A stretch of 64,000 nt of DNA, from the NCBI RefSeq assembly GCF_011386835.1, contig NC_088794.1, positions 64,886,506 to 64,950,505 on the forward strand, written 5' to 3'. The DNA is from Chrysemys picta bellii. Lineage: Eukaryota; Chordata; Testudines; Emydidae. Numbering within the stretch: the first letter of the stretch is position 1; each line of letters starts with the position of its first letter. The notes beneath the pieces are model-generated. The model made no database searches. It was not told where the DNA came from and worked only from the letters and a program-made list of their open reading frames with translations. A program made the translations under genes and the position numbers. Below, one piece after another: positions 49,005-58,675 of the stretch.

Positions 49005-49545
49005 GCAAAATCACAGTGGTTCTACTGCAGTCGGAGCCATCTGCATCTAAGGCCTCCTCCTTCTGCACCTGTTGGGAAGAAGGGGCAATGCCAGGATTTG
49101 CACTAAGCCAGCATTGCCAAATCACTTGGTTTTATAATGATCCTCAATATTTGTTTGATGGTTGGGCAGGGCTCACTCACCCTCAGAACGCCCTCCCCCT
49201 CCTCTGGCATCAGTTGGGATGTTACCACTATCTTTATCCCCAGCTCTTCTGTTGCTCAGCCCTCCAGCCAAGTCACTTAAGTTCAGATCTTTTCCAAGGT
49301 ATCAAACAAATCCAGACAAAAGTTCAAATGGAACTCTGCTTCTGCTGCTACCTCTATTGTCTCTGTGTAACCTAACCCTCAGCCAGAGAGCCCTAGCTCC
49401 TTCAGTCTACTTATTATGGCTTAGCTCCACCCCGTCTGGCTAAGAGTCAATTAGCTACTCACCTCACCAGGTGCAAAGTATGACTAATTAGGTGCATTCA
49501 CTAGCCCAGCAGGTGATGGGGATTAAGCCCCTTCAATGATGTTTT
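49005..49545. mobile_element. Old LTR-like repeat
   Basis: Layout and phrases ('ctaattaggtgcattcacta', 'ccccagctcttct', 'ccctagctcc') resemble the LTR at 61900-62560, but it is more diverged. Borders and target duplication were not found. The open frames through it (for example 49016-49375) have no retroviral or host motif. Confidence 0.4.
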
Positions 49546-49673
49546 TTTAATTTCTGATTTCTGCCTTCAATCTTGTGAAATTTAGCCTTCATCCAAAATA
49601 GTCACCATGTTGCTTTAACTTTTGTAAATGAAAAGTGTGACTGCCCCCAGCAAAAACGGATGTTATCTGTCAT

Positions 49674-50190
49674 TGGGTATGTCTACACTCAGAGCCGGCA
49701 CTAGGCATAAGCAGACTAAGCAGTTTCTTAAGGCCCCAAGCAGCTTAAGGGCCCCCCCATTCGCTTTTGTTATGTGTTGTGTGTGTGGCGGGCCCCCAAA
49801 ATATTCCTGCTTAGGGACCCGCAGTGGGCTAGCACTGCCTCCGTCTGCACTGGAGCTGTAAGGTGTAATTTCCAGCTTGAGTAGACATACCTGTGCTAGC
49901 TCTGATGAAGCTAATATGCTAAAAATAGCAGTGTAGCTACAGCACCGCAAGTCACAGGATAGGCTAGCTGCCCCCATTGTGATCCCATCTGACACATAAG
50001 ATATGTTCTTAGGGAACTAGCCCCTCCTGCTACTCACACTGCTGCATCTACACTTCTGTTTTTAGCATGGTGCCTTGCTTAAAATTAGTGCATGATGTGT
50101 ACTCAAGCTAGAAATTATACCACTAGCTCCAGCATAAACTCGCACATTGTTTTAATGGGGCTTAAGCTAGGCTACCCTGAGGGAAGTCAG
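49674..50190. mobile_element. Decayed MITE carrying a nested hAT
   Basis: 'gggtatgtctacact' begins it, and after the nested insert come 'gagtagacatacctgtgcta' and 'ctaaaaatagcagtgtagct', typical of a frequent turtle MITE. The right end is uncertain. Confidence 0.5.
49690..49843. mobile_element. Small hAT MITE nested in the MITE above
   Basis: It begins 'cagagccggcactaggcata'. The right end has 'gggctagcactgc', its rough reverse complement. The target duplication is tctacact (49682-49689) and tctgcact (49844-49851), 7 of 8. Its left end resembles the element at 89-652. Confidence 0.75.
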
Positions 50191-51015
50191 TTCCTCCTTG
50201 GTCACCATGGGATGGGAAAATGTGCAGGTGATCGAAGTTGGACTTTGGACAGCAGGAGGGAGAGGGCATGTTTTAGGGAACTGGGTAGGGGTCAGAGAAA
50301 TGTTGGAGAAGCAGAAGGCAGATTGAGAGGTGATTCAGGGGAATCTGGCCTAGCAGAAAAAAACGGAATGCATAGGAGACTGTCAGGAAAAAGGGAAGGA
50401 ACTATGGCGGTCAAGTGACTGTAGACTAGGGTAAGTGACTGGGAGAGCATGCAAAGAGAGGGAATGCAGCAGCTCTCTCTTCTGTATAACTTGGGAGGGT
50501 GAGAGAGAAGTAAAGGAGGGCTGCTCATATCCCGGGGACAGGAGAGGATGAGTTCCCTGTGATCAGTGAACAAGGAGGCTGCACTTTTGTGTGTGTATTT
50601 AAGTCTGAATGTTGACTCTGAGATAATTACATACAAGTTGGGATTTGGTGGCTTTCCCCTAAAGGCGGCTTAAACAAAAAATTAAAAGGCAGGCAATAAA
50701 CAATGCGACTTTTATTTAAAACATGTTTACTTAGCCAGTCTCGTGAGTTTTTTTGCGGAGGTGGAGGAGTCTCGTAATTTGTGAATGTCTGGGATTGGCA
50801 AACCTGCCGAACAGAATAAATGCAGAGATTGATTCATACCCTGTTCAATTTTACAATTCCATTAATTTCAGTGGAGTTGCTGATGTAAAACTGATGTAAA
50901 AGAGTGGTGAATGAGGCTCAGTCCTAAAATTTCAAATATGCTTAGATTTTTAAAACATAATATTTGAAATCAGTGCCTCCTTCACTTTCCTTCCAAATTA
51001 TATTCCACATATTTA
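50191..51015. other. Presumed IMMP1L intron 1, unassigned
   Basis: No exon or recognised repeat. A purine-rich stretch lies at about 50240-50520. Confidence 0.4.
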
Positions 51016-51275
51016 AATATTTGAAATAGCGTGTTTGCACTTGCAGCAGTTTTCGGAGCGGTGCACTCTGGGCAGTTATACCACAGAGCATCTCTTCCTC
51101 TTCTGCCACTAAGAGTTGTGGGAAGGCGGAGGGGGTCGCGGGGCATCCTGGGTCCTGTCCCAGTGCCAGGTGATGCATTGCTTCGCATCCCAGCAACCTC
51201 TGTGCTTCTGTCTGCATTTGGCGCCATCTTTCAACGGTTTGTGTACTGCGCGTTCTGCCTCTTCGGTCTGCAGGA

Positions 51276-52368
51276 CTGGATCCCGCACTGTTGATCAATA
51301 TACTGCTCGCTCTCACTAACGCTTCATGAGTGGCGGTGGAGTTATTCCTTAAACTACAAAGGCAAGAGGAGTTTGATGTTGATCTCGCCACGCGTAGTAG
51401 CTACAACACGAGATTGCTTGTGGCATTCACGGGGGTGCTGACCACAGTGCAACACTGCTTTTGGGCTCAGGAAACAAGCACTGAGTGGTGGGATCACATT
51501 GTCATGCACGTCTGCGATGATGAGCAGTTGCTGCAGACCTTTTGGATGAGGAAAGCCACATTCATGGGACTGTGTGATGAGCTCGCCCCAGCCCTGCGGT
51601 GCAAGGACACGAGAATGAGAGCTGCCCCGTTGTTGGAGAAGCGCATGGCGATTACACTGTGGAAGCTGGCTACTCCAGACTGCTACCGATCGGTCGCTAA
51701 TCAGTTCAGAGTGGGAAAGTCAACCATTGACTCGTGTTGATGGAAGTGTGCAGGGCCATTTATCGCATCCTGTTCTGAAAGACCACGACTCTGGGCAATG
51801 TGCGTGACACTGTGGATGGCTTTGCACAAATGGGCTTCCCTATCTGCGGAGAGGCGATAGATGGCACGCTTATTCCAATTCTGGCACCAGACCTCCTAGT
51901 ACGTTAATTGGAAGGGGTATTTCTCTATGGTTCTTCAGGCACTTGTGGATCACCGTGGGCATTTCACACACATTAATGCAGGCTGTTCCGAAAAGGTGCA
52001 TGACGCACACATCTTTCAGAACACTGGTCTGTTCAGGAAGTGCGAGCAGGGACTTTCTTCTTGGACCAGAAGATCATCGTAGGGGAAGTCGAAATGCCCA
52101 TTGTGATCCTGGGAGACTCTGCCTAGCCCTTAATGCCATGGCTTAGGAAGCCATACACAGGGCACCTTTACAGCAGCAAGGAGTGGTTCAATAACAGGCT
52201 GAGTAAGCACAGAATGACTGAGTGTGCTTTTGGCCATTTAAAGGCCCACTGGCTCTGCCTATATGGGAGGCTGGACCTGGCTGATGACAATATTCCTATG
52301 CTTATAGCTGCGTGCTGTACACTTCATAATATTTGTGAGGGGAAGGGTGAAAGTTTCACTCAAGTCTA
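51276..52368 (+). pseudogene. PIF/Harbinger transposase remnant (HARBI1-like)
   Basis: The transposase is a DDE nuclease that cuts and inserts the element. An in-frame CTG at 51276 stands where the start is expected, and a TGA at 51327 follows. The open part from 51330 contains SYNTRLLVAFTGVLTTV, then TSTEWWDHIVMHVCDD, FWMRKATFMGLCDELAP and YRSVANQFRVGKSTI, all typical of the family's N-terminal helix-turn-helix region. After a stop at about 51738 the catalytic region continues in several frames. IDGTLIPILAPD holds the first Asp, VHDAHIFQN the second and TECAFGHLK the Glu. So the three catalytic residues are still visible, but stops and frameshifts separate them. The end reads LHNICEGKGESF. 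Confidence 0.9.
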
Positions 52369-52632
52369 GATTGCTGCGGCTCGGTGCCTGGAGGCTGAAT
52401 TTGAGCAGACAGAGACCAAGGCTATTAGAGGGGTGCAGCGCAGGGCCATAAGGATCAGGGATACCTTGAGGCATCAAGTTGATGCTGAAATCCACTAATA
52501 TTTGTTGCTATGCTTTGGACTGCAGTACTTATAATGCTAGGAGGTGGTCGTGATTGGTGCAGACGATGCACTGCGAAGGTTTAAGAAAAGTGCCTGGTGC
52601 TTTGCAGGGCTCTGTTTGCTTTCAATTAATGT

Positions 52633-52670
52633 AATAAAGATTGCTTTCAAAACAAAACAATTCTTTTATT
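52633..52670. terminator. Convergent poly(A) signals of the Harbinger genes
   Basis: AATAAA on the plus strand at 52633-52638 follows the transposase. AATAAA on the minus strand at 52665-52670 follows the Myb-like gene. They are 26 bp apart, so the two transcripts would have ended within or just past each other. Confidence 0.7.
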
Positions 52671-54151
52671 AAAAAACAACCAGAGGAGAGAGTCAAACAA
52701 AAAAACACATCAGCACTGTGGGAGATTGGGGGAAGGGAGGGTCCCAAGAGGAGATGGGGTCCCGGGACGGTTAAAGATTTGTGTATGTCCATGAATCATA
52801 TGCAACCTTGTCCTTTGGAGTACAGTGTAGCAGGTACTGTACTTCAGCTGGTGTAAACTGCAGAGGGACGGGTGTTGAATGCAGTGGGTACTAGGAGTCC
52901 GCAGGGCTGGACTGTGACAGGGCAGAAGTGGAATGCAGCGGGTACAGACTGGAGCCAGGAGGTTGATAAGAGTGTGTTGGCGGTATCTGGGGGGTGCATG
53001 GGAAAGAGTTTTGTGACAGCGGCTGCAGGGGAGAGCAGGCATGGAGCGGCTCAGTTTGTAGTGCTAGTAGCACCTGGTGCATCTCCGATTGGCACTCCAT
53101 AACTTTTAAGAGCTGCTCCGTGGCTTCGTTCTGATGTGCCGCATTCTCCTTTTGGTCCCTCTCCTGGCTGTCCTGCCACTCCTTCCATTCTTGTTTTTTG
53201 GCCATGGAGTGCATCATGACATCACGCAGAAAGTCCTCTTTAGTTCTTCGTGGCCACTTTCTAATTCTGCGCAGCTGTTTAGCCGGCGATAACAAAGAGG
53301 GAGGCTGGGCTCCCAAGGTCATCTCTGTGAAGCCAAAATGCAGGATTTTACAGAAGCAGTATTATTTGCAACACACAGACCACTGATTCAGTGATTTAAA
53401 ACACAGCCACTATTCATGTACCTGTCTCTAACTGGCTGACCCCAGGCAAGCGCACATAAGCCACAAGACCCCCAAAATGGTGAGTAACCGCAGGGGCAGG
53501 GGAAATCAGTGTTCCAGGACCATACTGTACAATGGGCACCTGACTCCTGGGGAGAGCCAGCACTGTAGGGGGGGCCTTATAATCATTACTGTCCCACATT
53601 TTCCACAGGCTGTGTTAATTATGGAAGATATCTCACTACTGAGGGTGAGCAGGGAATCAAGGGAGGGTCTTCTCCAAGACTGTGGCTTCCGCCCTGGCCC
53701 TTATGTGGCTCACTTGTGTGCAGCAGTGGTCTCTTCCCCCCCATGACAGAGTGGCGCAGGAAAGTTACCCTTAATGAGCCAAGAAACAAAGCAGCTCTGA
53801 CAAAGAACCTGTGGCAGCGGATTGCCCAGTGACTCCATGAGAGTTTCGTGGAGATCTGAGGCAGATTCCTGTGAAGTTAGGGAGTCGATCAACACCCTTT
53901 CCCACCACTCAGACTAGGCATGTGGTGATACGCGCATCATACAGACGCAAGCCTGCTTTCTGCAACTCTCCTGCCCCCAACAACTTGCTTCGGTGATTCT
54001 CAAAATCAAAGCCACTTACAGGGGCCTTCTCCTGTTTGCACTTTGCCAAGCTCCGACTGGTGTGACTGGCTAGCCTCCTCCAGGGTAGAGAAGAGCTCCT
54101 GGCTGCATGCATCTCTGACCTCCGAGTCGTCCTCTGCCTGTGGGTCCACCT

Positions 54152-54167
54152 CCCCCCCCCCCCCCCC
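54152..54167. repeat. C16 homopolymer
   Basis: A run of C on plus encodes the glycine run of the Myb-like pseudogene on minus. It is a slippage-prone site. Confidence 0.9.
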
Positions 54168-54453
54168 ATCCTCATCCAAGATTTCCTCCTCCTGGCTCGG
54201 TCCACTCTCGACTCGCACGCAAGCCACCGAAGTATCCACAGAGGCCTTCGCAGTGGAAGTGGGGTCGCCTCCAAGTATTGCATCCAGCTCTTTGCAGAAC
54301 TGGTAGCTCGTGGGCGCAGCACCAGAGCGGCAGTTTGCCTCCCGCACCTTGTGGTAGGTGTTCCGCAGCTCCTTCACTTTGACCCTGCACTGTGTCCCGG
54401 TCATGGCCCCTTTTTGTCATGCATCGTGAAATCTGTCTGTAGGCATCATAATT

Positions 54454-54645
54454 GGGGGGAGGGATAGCTCAGTGGTTTGAGCATTGGCCTGCTAAACCCA
54501 GGGTTGTGAGTTCAACCTGGGGCAAAATCAGTACTTGGTCCTGCTAATGAAGGCAGGGGGCTGGACTCGATGACCTTTCGGGGTCCCTTCCAGTTCTAGG
54601 AGATAGGCTATCTCCATTAATTAATTTATTTTTATTTATTTATTT
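54454..54645 (+). mobile_element. tRNA-derived SINE (Cry family of turtles)
   Basis: The head carries pol III promoter boxes. The A box is TAGCTCAGTGG, and the B box is around GAGTTCAACCT, about 30 bp on. The body includes 'ggctggactcgatgacct' and 'ggtcccttccagttctagg', the latter shared with CR1 3' ends, which is how such SINEs borrow LINE machinery. The tail is a (TTTA)n-like run. Flanks are aatt (54450-54453 and 54646-54649). It interrupts the Myb-like gene between the Arg-Arg-Asn and Asn-Tyr codons. Confidence 0.92.
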
Positions 54646-55141
54646 AATTCCTACGGCTGAAGCGCAGCTGGGATTGGACAGCCTCCTCTCCTCAAATGCT
54701 GATGAGGACCAGCAGCTCAGCATTGCTCCAAGTGTGGAATCGCTTGGTTCGTGGAGCAGGCCCACTGACCTGGAAAGATGTGCTGAGACCACTGCACGCG
54801 TCACCGAGCAAACAGGAAGGGGACTTTAAGGGGTGGGGTTCATGGTTGCTCACCTGAGGGCAGGGCCGTAGAGTTCAAACCGATGACCAGAGAGGTGAGA
54901 ACAGGCATTGTGGAACACCTCCCGGAGGCCAATCACAGTGCTGTAATCGACCAGGGTGTCTACACTGGCAGCGCGGCACTGTAGCCCCAGTGCAGAAAGC
55001 TGTATGCCTCTCATTGGGGTAGTTTTTTTTACAGCGCTGCAACTGCGCAGTTTCTGCGCATTAAGTGCCTTGGCACTGTGTATACCTCAGGAGTTACACC
55101 GCCGAAAGCTACTTTACCAGATTGCCAGTGTAGACAAGGCC

Positions 55142-57074
55142 TTTGTTTGGAACAGATTCATCTGAAGGTGAATGAGCAAATGTTTTTGAGTACATACATT
55201 CAAGTTATTTTGGTTCTAGACACATTCAAGTATCCCACTATATTTGTTAAAAAGATGACTTAAAAGAAAAAGATGAGGAGGAAATGAGTAATAAATAGAG
55301 AATGGTAGTTAGTTGTACTCATCAGAAGTCCAAGTGCAGGTCTTTGGCATAAATAATCACACATTTACAATCCTTGTGCTGTCATTTGAAACTAGGAATA
55401 AACATAATTTTGCTTGATACAGCACTTTTAAATCAATTTATTTTCTGTACTGATTTGTAAACCCTTGCTTGGAATGAATAATGTATTATGTTTTATGTTA
55501 TAATTGAGGGCAAGAAAATTGTGAGTGGATTATCCCCTTCCTCGGCATGCTATGGAGTGGACAGATACAGAGCACGATAAAGGGGTAGTTGCCTGAGAAT
55601 CAAGCAGGTATTTCACAGTGCTTCATTTTACTTAAAGTAAATGTTGTGGTTTAGTTTGAGTTGTTGTCCATTGAAGAGAAAGGGCAATAATTCACATTGT
55701 AAATCTCAACAAGAGATTTACACTAGTTAGCAGAATTATAAACAGCATAAACTGCTTCTTCAGCATAAGAATTGGACTTTTAACATTAATACGCTATTCC
55801 AACATGTTCTTAACATGTTACATTTTCAAGAACTATTCTTAAGGCAATAGAGGTAGCTAAAATTTGAAAAACATATCCAATACCTCCATTTAACATTTTT
55901 TAGGGGGCCGCAAATAAAAAATGGTTGAAAACCACTGATCTAGACACAAGAGGTCAACACCAAAGCCCCTTCTGTTGCTCTGTCTAACAAGAGCCGTATT
56001 TAAACATGGTTCATGAGAAAGGTGCTAACATGTTTTTCTTGGCCAGTGTAGATAGGACCTATGTAAGAAAAATATTGTTTATAAAGACACGACTGTCTTC
56101 TGAACTATTGTAGAAGGAGCTTGTGTGCACTCATGAATCTCCTATTCATTTTCAATGTAGACTGATAAGACCAACTAAATCAAGGCAGATTTTTCTAAGA
56201 GCTTTGACTTCAATGGGACTATTTACATGCTTAAAGTGAAGCATGTCCCTAAGTGTATTGTTCCTAATTGGGGGCCTCAGTGCCTTTGTGAGGAGGCTTT
56301 TGGGCCATGTTGTTCTGACAAAGTTTTCTGTGGGGTGATTTTGTTTTTATTGTATCTCATGGAGTCTCTCCTAATTCTGATGTGTCTGTGCTTGTGAAGG
56401 CTTTTAATGTTGCCTATATCACTGATTACTAAGCCACTGATCCCATTAACACTTTCATACAGGCTTAACTTTATGCATGTGAGTGGGCCCATTGACTTTA
56501 TTAAAGTCAGTGAGGTCACTCATTTGCTTAAAATTAGGCAGATGCTCAAGTGCTTTGCTGGATCAAGGTTGGAGTGCTAAGCACTTTGCAAGATCAAATT
56601 GGTATAGCAAAGTATATGGAAAGGAGCAAAAATGGTATTTATGTTTTACAAGTCCATTTATAGTGTGCTTGTCATCACAGAGCACTGTAACAAGTGAGTG
56701 ATTATAAAATTCTGTTTGCAACATCTACTATAACTTCTTGTTTTGTATGGGAAGATCCATCTCAAATTATTAAAGGAATAAGTGGCTAAACATTCATGGA
56801 TTATAGTAGTTATTTTTCCTGATTTTTCAGAATTGATATTTAGGCCAGTGATGGTTTATTTTTCAAGAGTAATAATCCATTTTTCAGTCTTCATTAATTA
56901 TACCAAAAAATGTGTGCATCTTCAAAGCTCGACATTCTAAAAGATAAATTCCCAGCAAGTGTGAGAGGTCATTAAGGCTTGTTAAACCTATCTTCAAACA
57001 AGACTCACCAAAATTGTAATTTTAGCTATTTGTGGCCCATATATCCCAAATATTTCTCTGGCCCTCGTTACAGT
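55142..57074. other. Presumed IMMP1L intron 1, mostly unassigned
   Basis: AT-rich, no exon. Near 55900-55945 'ggttgaaaaccactg' is a likely old hAT right end. At about 56190-56580 phrases such as 'ttgacttcaatgggact' and 'agtgctttgctggatca' belong to an ancient amniote repeat, with an inverted partner near 6.75 kb. Confidence 0.45.
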
Positions 57075-57290
57075 AGTATCTGAGAACTTTTAACATCTTT
57101 ATCCTCACAACATTTTTGTGAGGTAGGGAAGTACTATTATCCCTATTTACAGAAGGGGAACTGAGGCACAGAGAGACTAAATAAGCGCCTAAGATCACAC
57201 AGGACAACTCTGGCACAGTAGGGAACTGATCCTGGGTGTCCCAGGTTGTAGGCTAACACCCTAATCACTGCAATATCCTTCCTTATATAT
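57075..57290 (+). mobile_element. Ancient MIR/CORE-like SINE fragment
   Basis: The order 'tatccctatttacagaag', 'ggaactgaggcacagagag', 'aagatcacacaggac', 'ggtgtcccaggttgtaggc' and 'ctaatcactgcaatatcc' matches the well-known MIR-type core and tail of amniote genomes. Divergence is high. Confidence 0.65.
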
Positions 57291-58234
57291 ATTATAAACA
57301 CTTTGCTTTATTGGGATTATATCAATTTTAACTAAAAACCATATATATAAAATGTATTGTATTGTAATTTTATAGAAGTAACAGAACAGTTTCCATTGTC
57401 TCCAGAGTACTCTAGACTGACCAGATTAATAGCATGGGACATGTATTAAAAACTAAATGTATTTTGCCACTGACTTCTTCTGAGGGAACTCCTCTGAGAG
57501 GCCTTAGCTAAGAAGCTCTCCCTATACAGATTTTAAAATAAATGTTCTAGGTAAACATCAAGAGGTAAAGTTTAGTCACTGGCAAAGTCTGATTATTCTT
57601 AGTGTTTACATTTTGCTGTTTTGTTTCGTACTGTGTATTTAAGGTCAAGACCAACATGAAAAATAGTTTATAATTTACCAATTCAGATCTTTAATTATAT
57701 ACGGATTGATCCTGAAGTCCTTACCCAGAAGTTGGTTGGAAATGAGTCTGAATAAGGACTGCAGGGATGGTCCTATACTCAGGAGTATGCTGCTAAAATT
57801 AAAATGTAGCCAGGTATTTATTTTATTTTAAGAAATTGCATTTAAAAGATGGAAGAGTTTCTATTAAAGGCTTTGTGTGCAAGTTATACTTATAACATTT
57901 TGAAAGTTTTTTTTTTAAACAACAAGACATATAACTGATGCGGTACTAAAGAACCTGTGGTGTAACAATTATAAAACCTATGGTATTTCTCCATAATTGG
58001 AAGAACATTTGTGCTTTATAGTACAAAAATAATGTCTCACTTGTTGAAAAAGTGTCTATGTATTTGGGCCCTATATTCTCCTACTCAAGGATTAGATTTC
58101 TTTTTGCACTTAAACTACATTCTATCTATGCTTGCTCTTTTTGTATTAAAGTTTCATCCACATTACAAGTTTACTCATGTGTTAGCACATTGTTTGTCAT
58201 GGTTACATGCATATGTATTCAGACACTGATTTTT
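57291..58234. other. Presumed IMMP1L intron 1, unassigned
   Basis: AT-rich, with no exon or clear repeat. Confidence 0.45.
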
Positions 58235-58675
58235 GAGAATGTAGCAATTGCCATATTGGATCAGATCAGTCGTCCATCAAGTCTAATATCCTGTCTTTGA
58301 CAATTTCTAGCACTAGATATTTCAGAACAAGAGCAAGAAGTCCACAGCAGGGAGTTATGGGGTAAAATACCTCCTAAAAGTTTCCTTCTACTCCCCAATA
58401 GTTAGAGGTTGGTTTAAGCTCTGCTATATGAGGCTTTATATCCCGCCTGAAAATAATGATTATTTTTTTAATATTTACTCTGGAGGTTCTTGTTAGTCAT
58501 ATATATGTCTAAACCCTTTTGAATCCTAAAGTCTTGAACGCAAAGATACACAGTGACAATATGTTCCACAGGCTAATTGTGCATTGTGTGAAAAAGTGTT
58601 TGTTTCCTTTTATTAGTTTTGAATTTGCAACTTTTCACTGAATTTGTCTTTGTTCTTGTATTATTAATAGATTGC
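58235..58675 (-). mobile_element. CR1 3'-UTR fragment
   Basis: 'gccatattggatcagatcag' and 'ccatcaagtctaatatcctg' are the reversed 3' end of CR1. The same text, forward, ends the CR1 at 22.1 kb. It abuts a second CR1 in the same direction. Confidence 0.7.

Larger units (their letters stand above)
52891..54760 (-). pseudogene. Harbinger Myb/SANT-like protein remnant, split by a SINE
   Basis: In these transposons the Myb-like partner binds DNA and helps bring the transposase to the nucleus and ends. The first part of the trihelix domain lies at about 54650-54760 (RFHTWSNAELLVLIS, then a stop at the usual Trp, then GEEAVQSQLRFSRRN). A SINE interrupts it at 54454-54645. It resumes with NYDAYRQISRCMTKRGHDRD, and after a small frameshift QCRVKVKELRNTYHKVREAN and AILGGDP. 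An acidic, Gly-run stretch follows (EEEILDEDGGGGGEVD). A donor CCCCT|GTAAGT lies below 54020 and an acceptor TTCACAG|AGATGACC at 53325/53324. Exon 2 (52891-53324) reads TKEDFLRDVMMHSMAKKQEW, then a Glu/Gln-rich helix and a proline-rich tail. Confidence 0.85.
51020..55141. mobile_element. PIF/Harbinger transposon, two convergent genes, decayed
   Basis: A transposase gene on plus (51276-52368) and a Myb/SANT-like gene on minus (52891-54760) face each other, with two closely spaced poly(A) signals between them. This is the standard two-gene design of animal PIF/Harbinger elements. The right end is recognisable at about 54955-55141: 'gggtgtctacactgg' inside, and 'ccagtgtagacaaggcc' at the edge. 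The left terminal repeat was not found, so 51020 is approximate. A Cry-type SINE has inserted in the Myb-like gene. All coding sequence is damaged. Confidence 0.85.

Noticed and set aside
49016..49375. 119-residue frame with cysteine-rich text
   Set aside because: It lies in an old LTR-like repeat and shows no recognisable domain.
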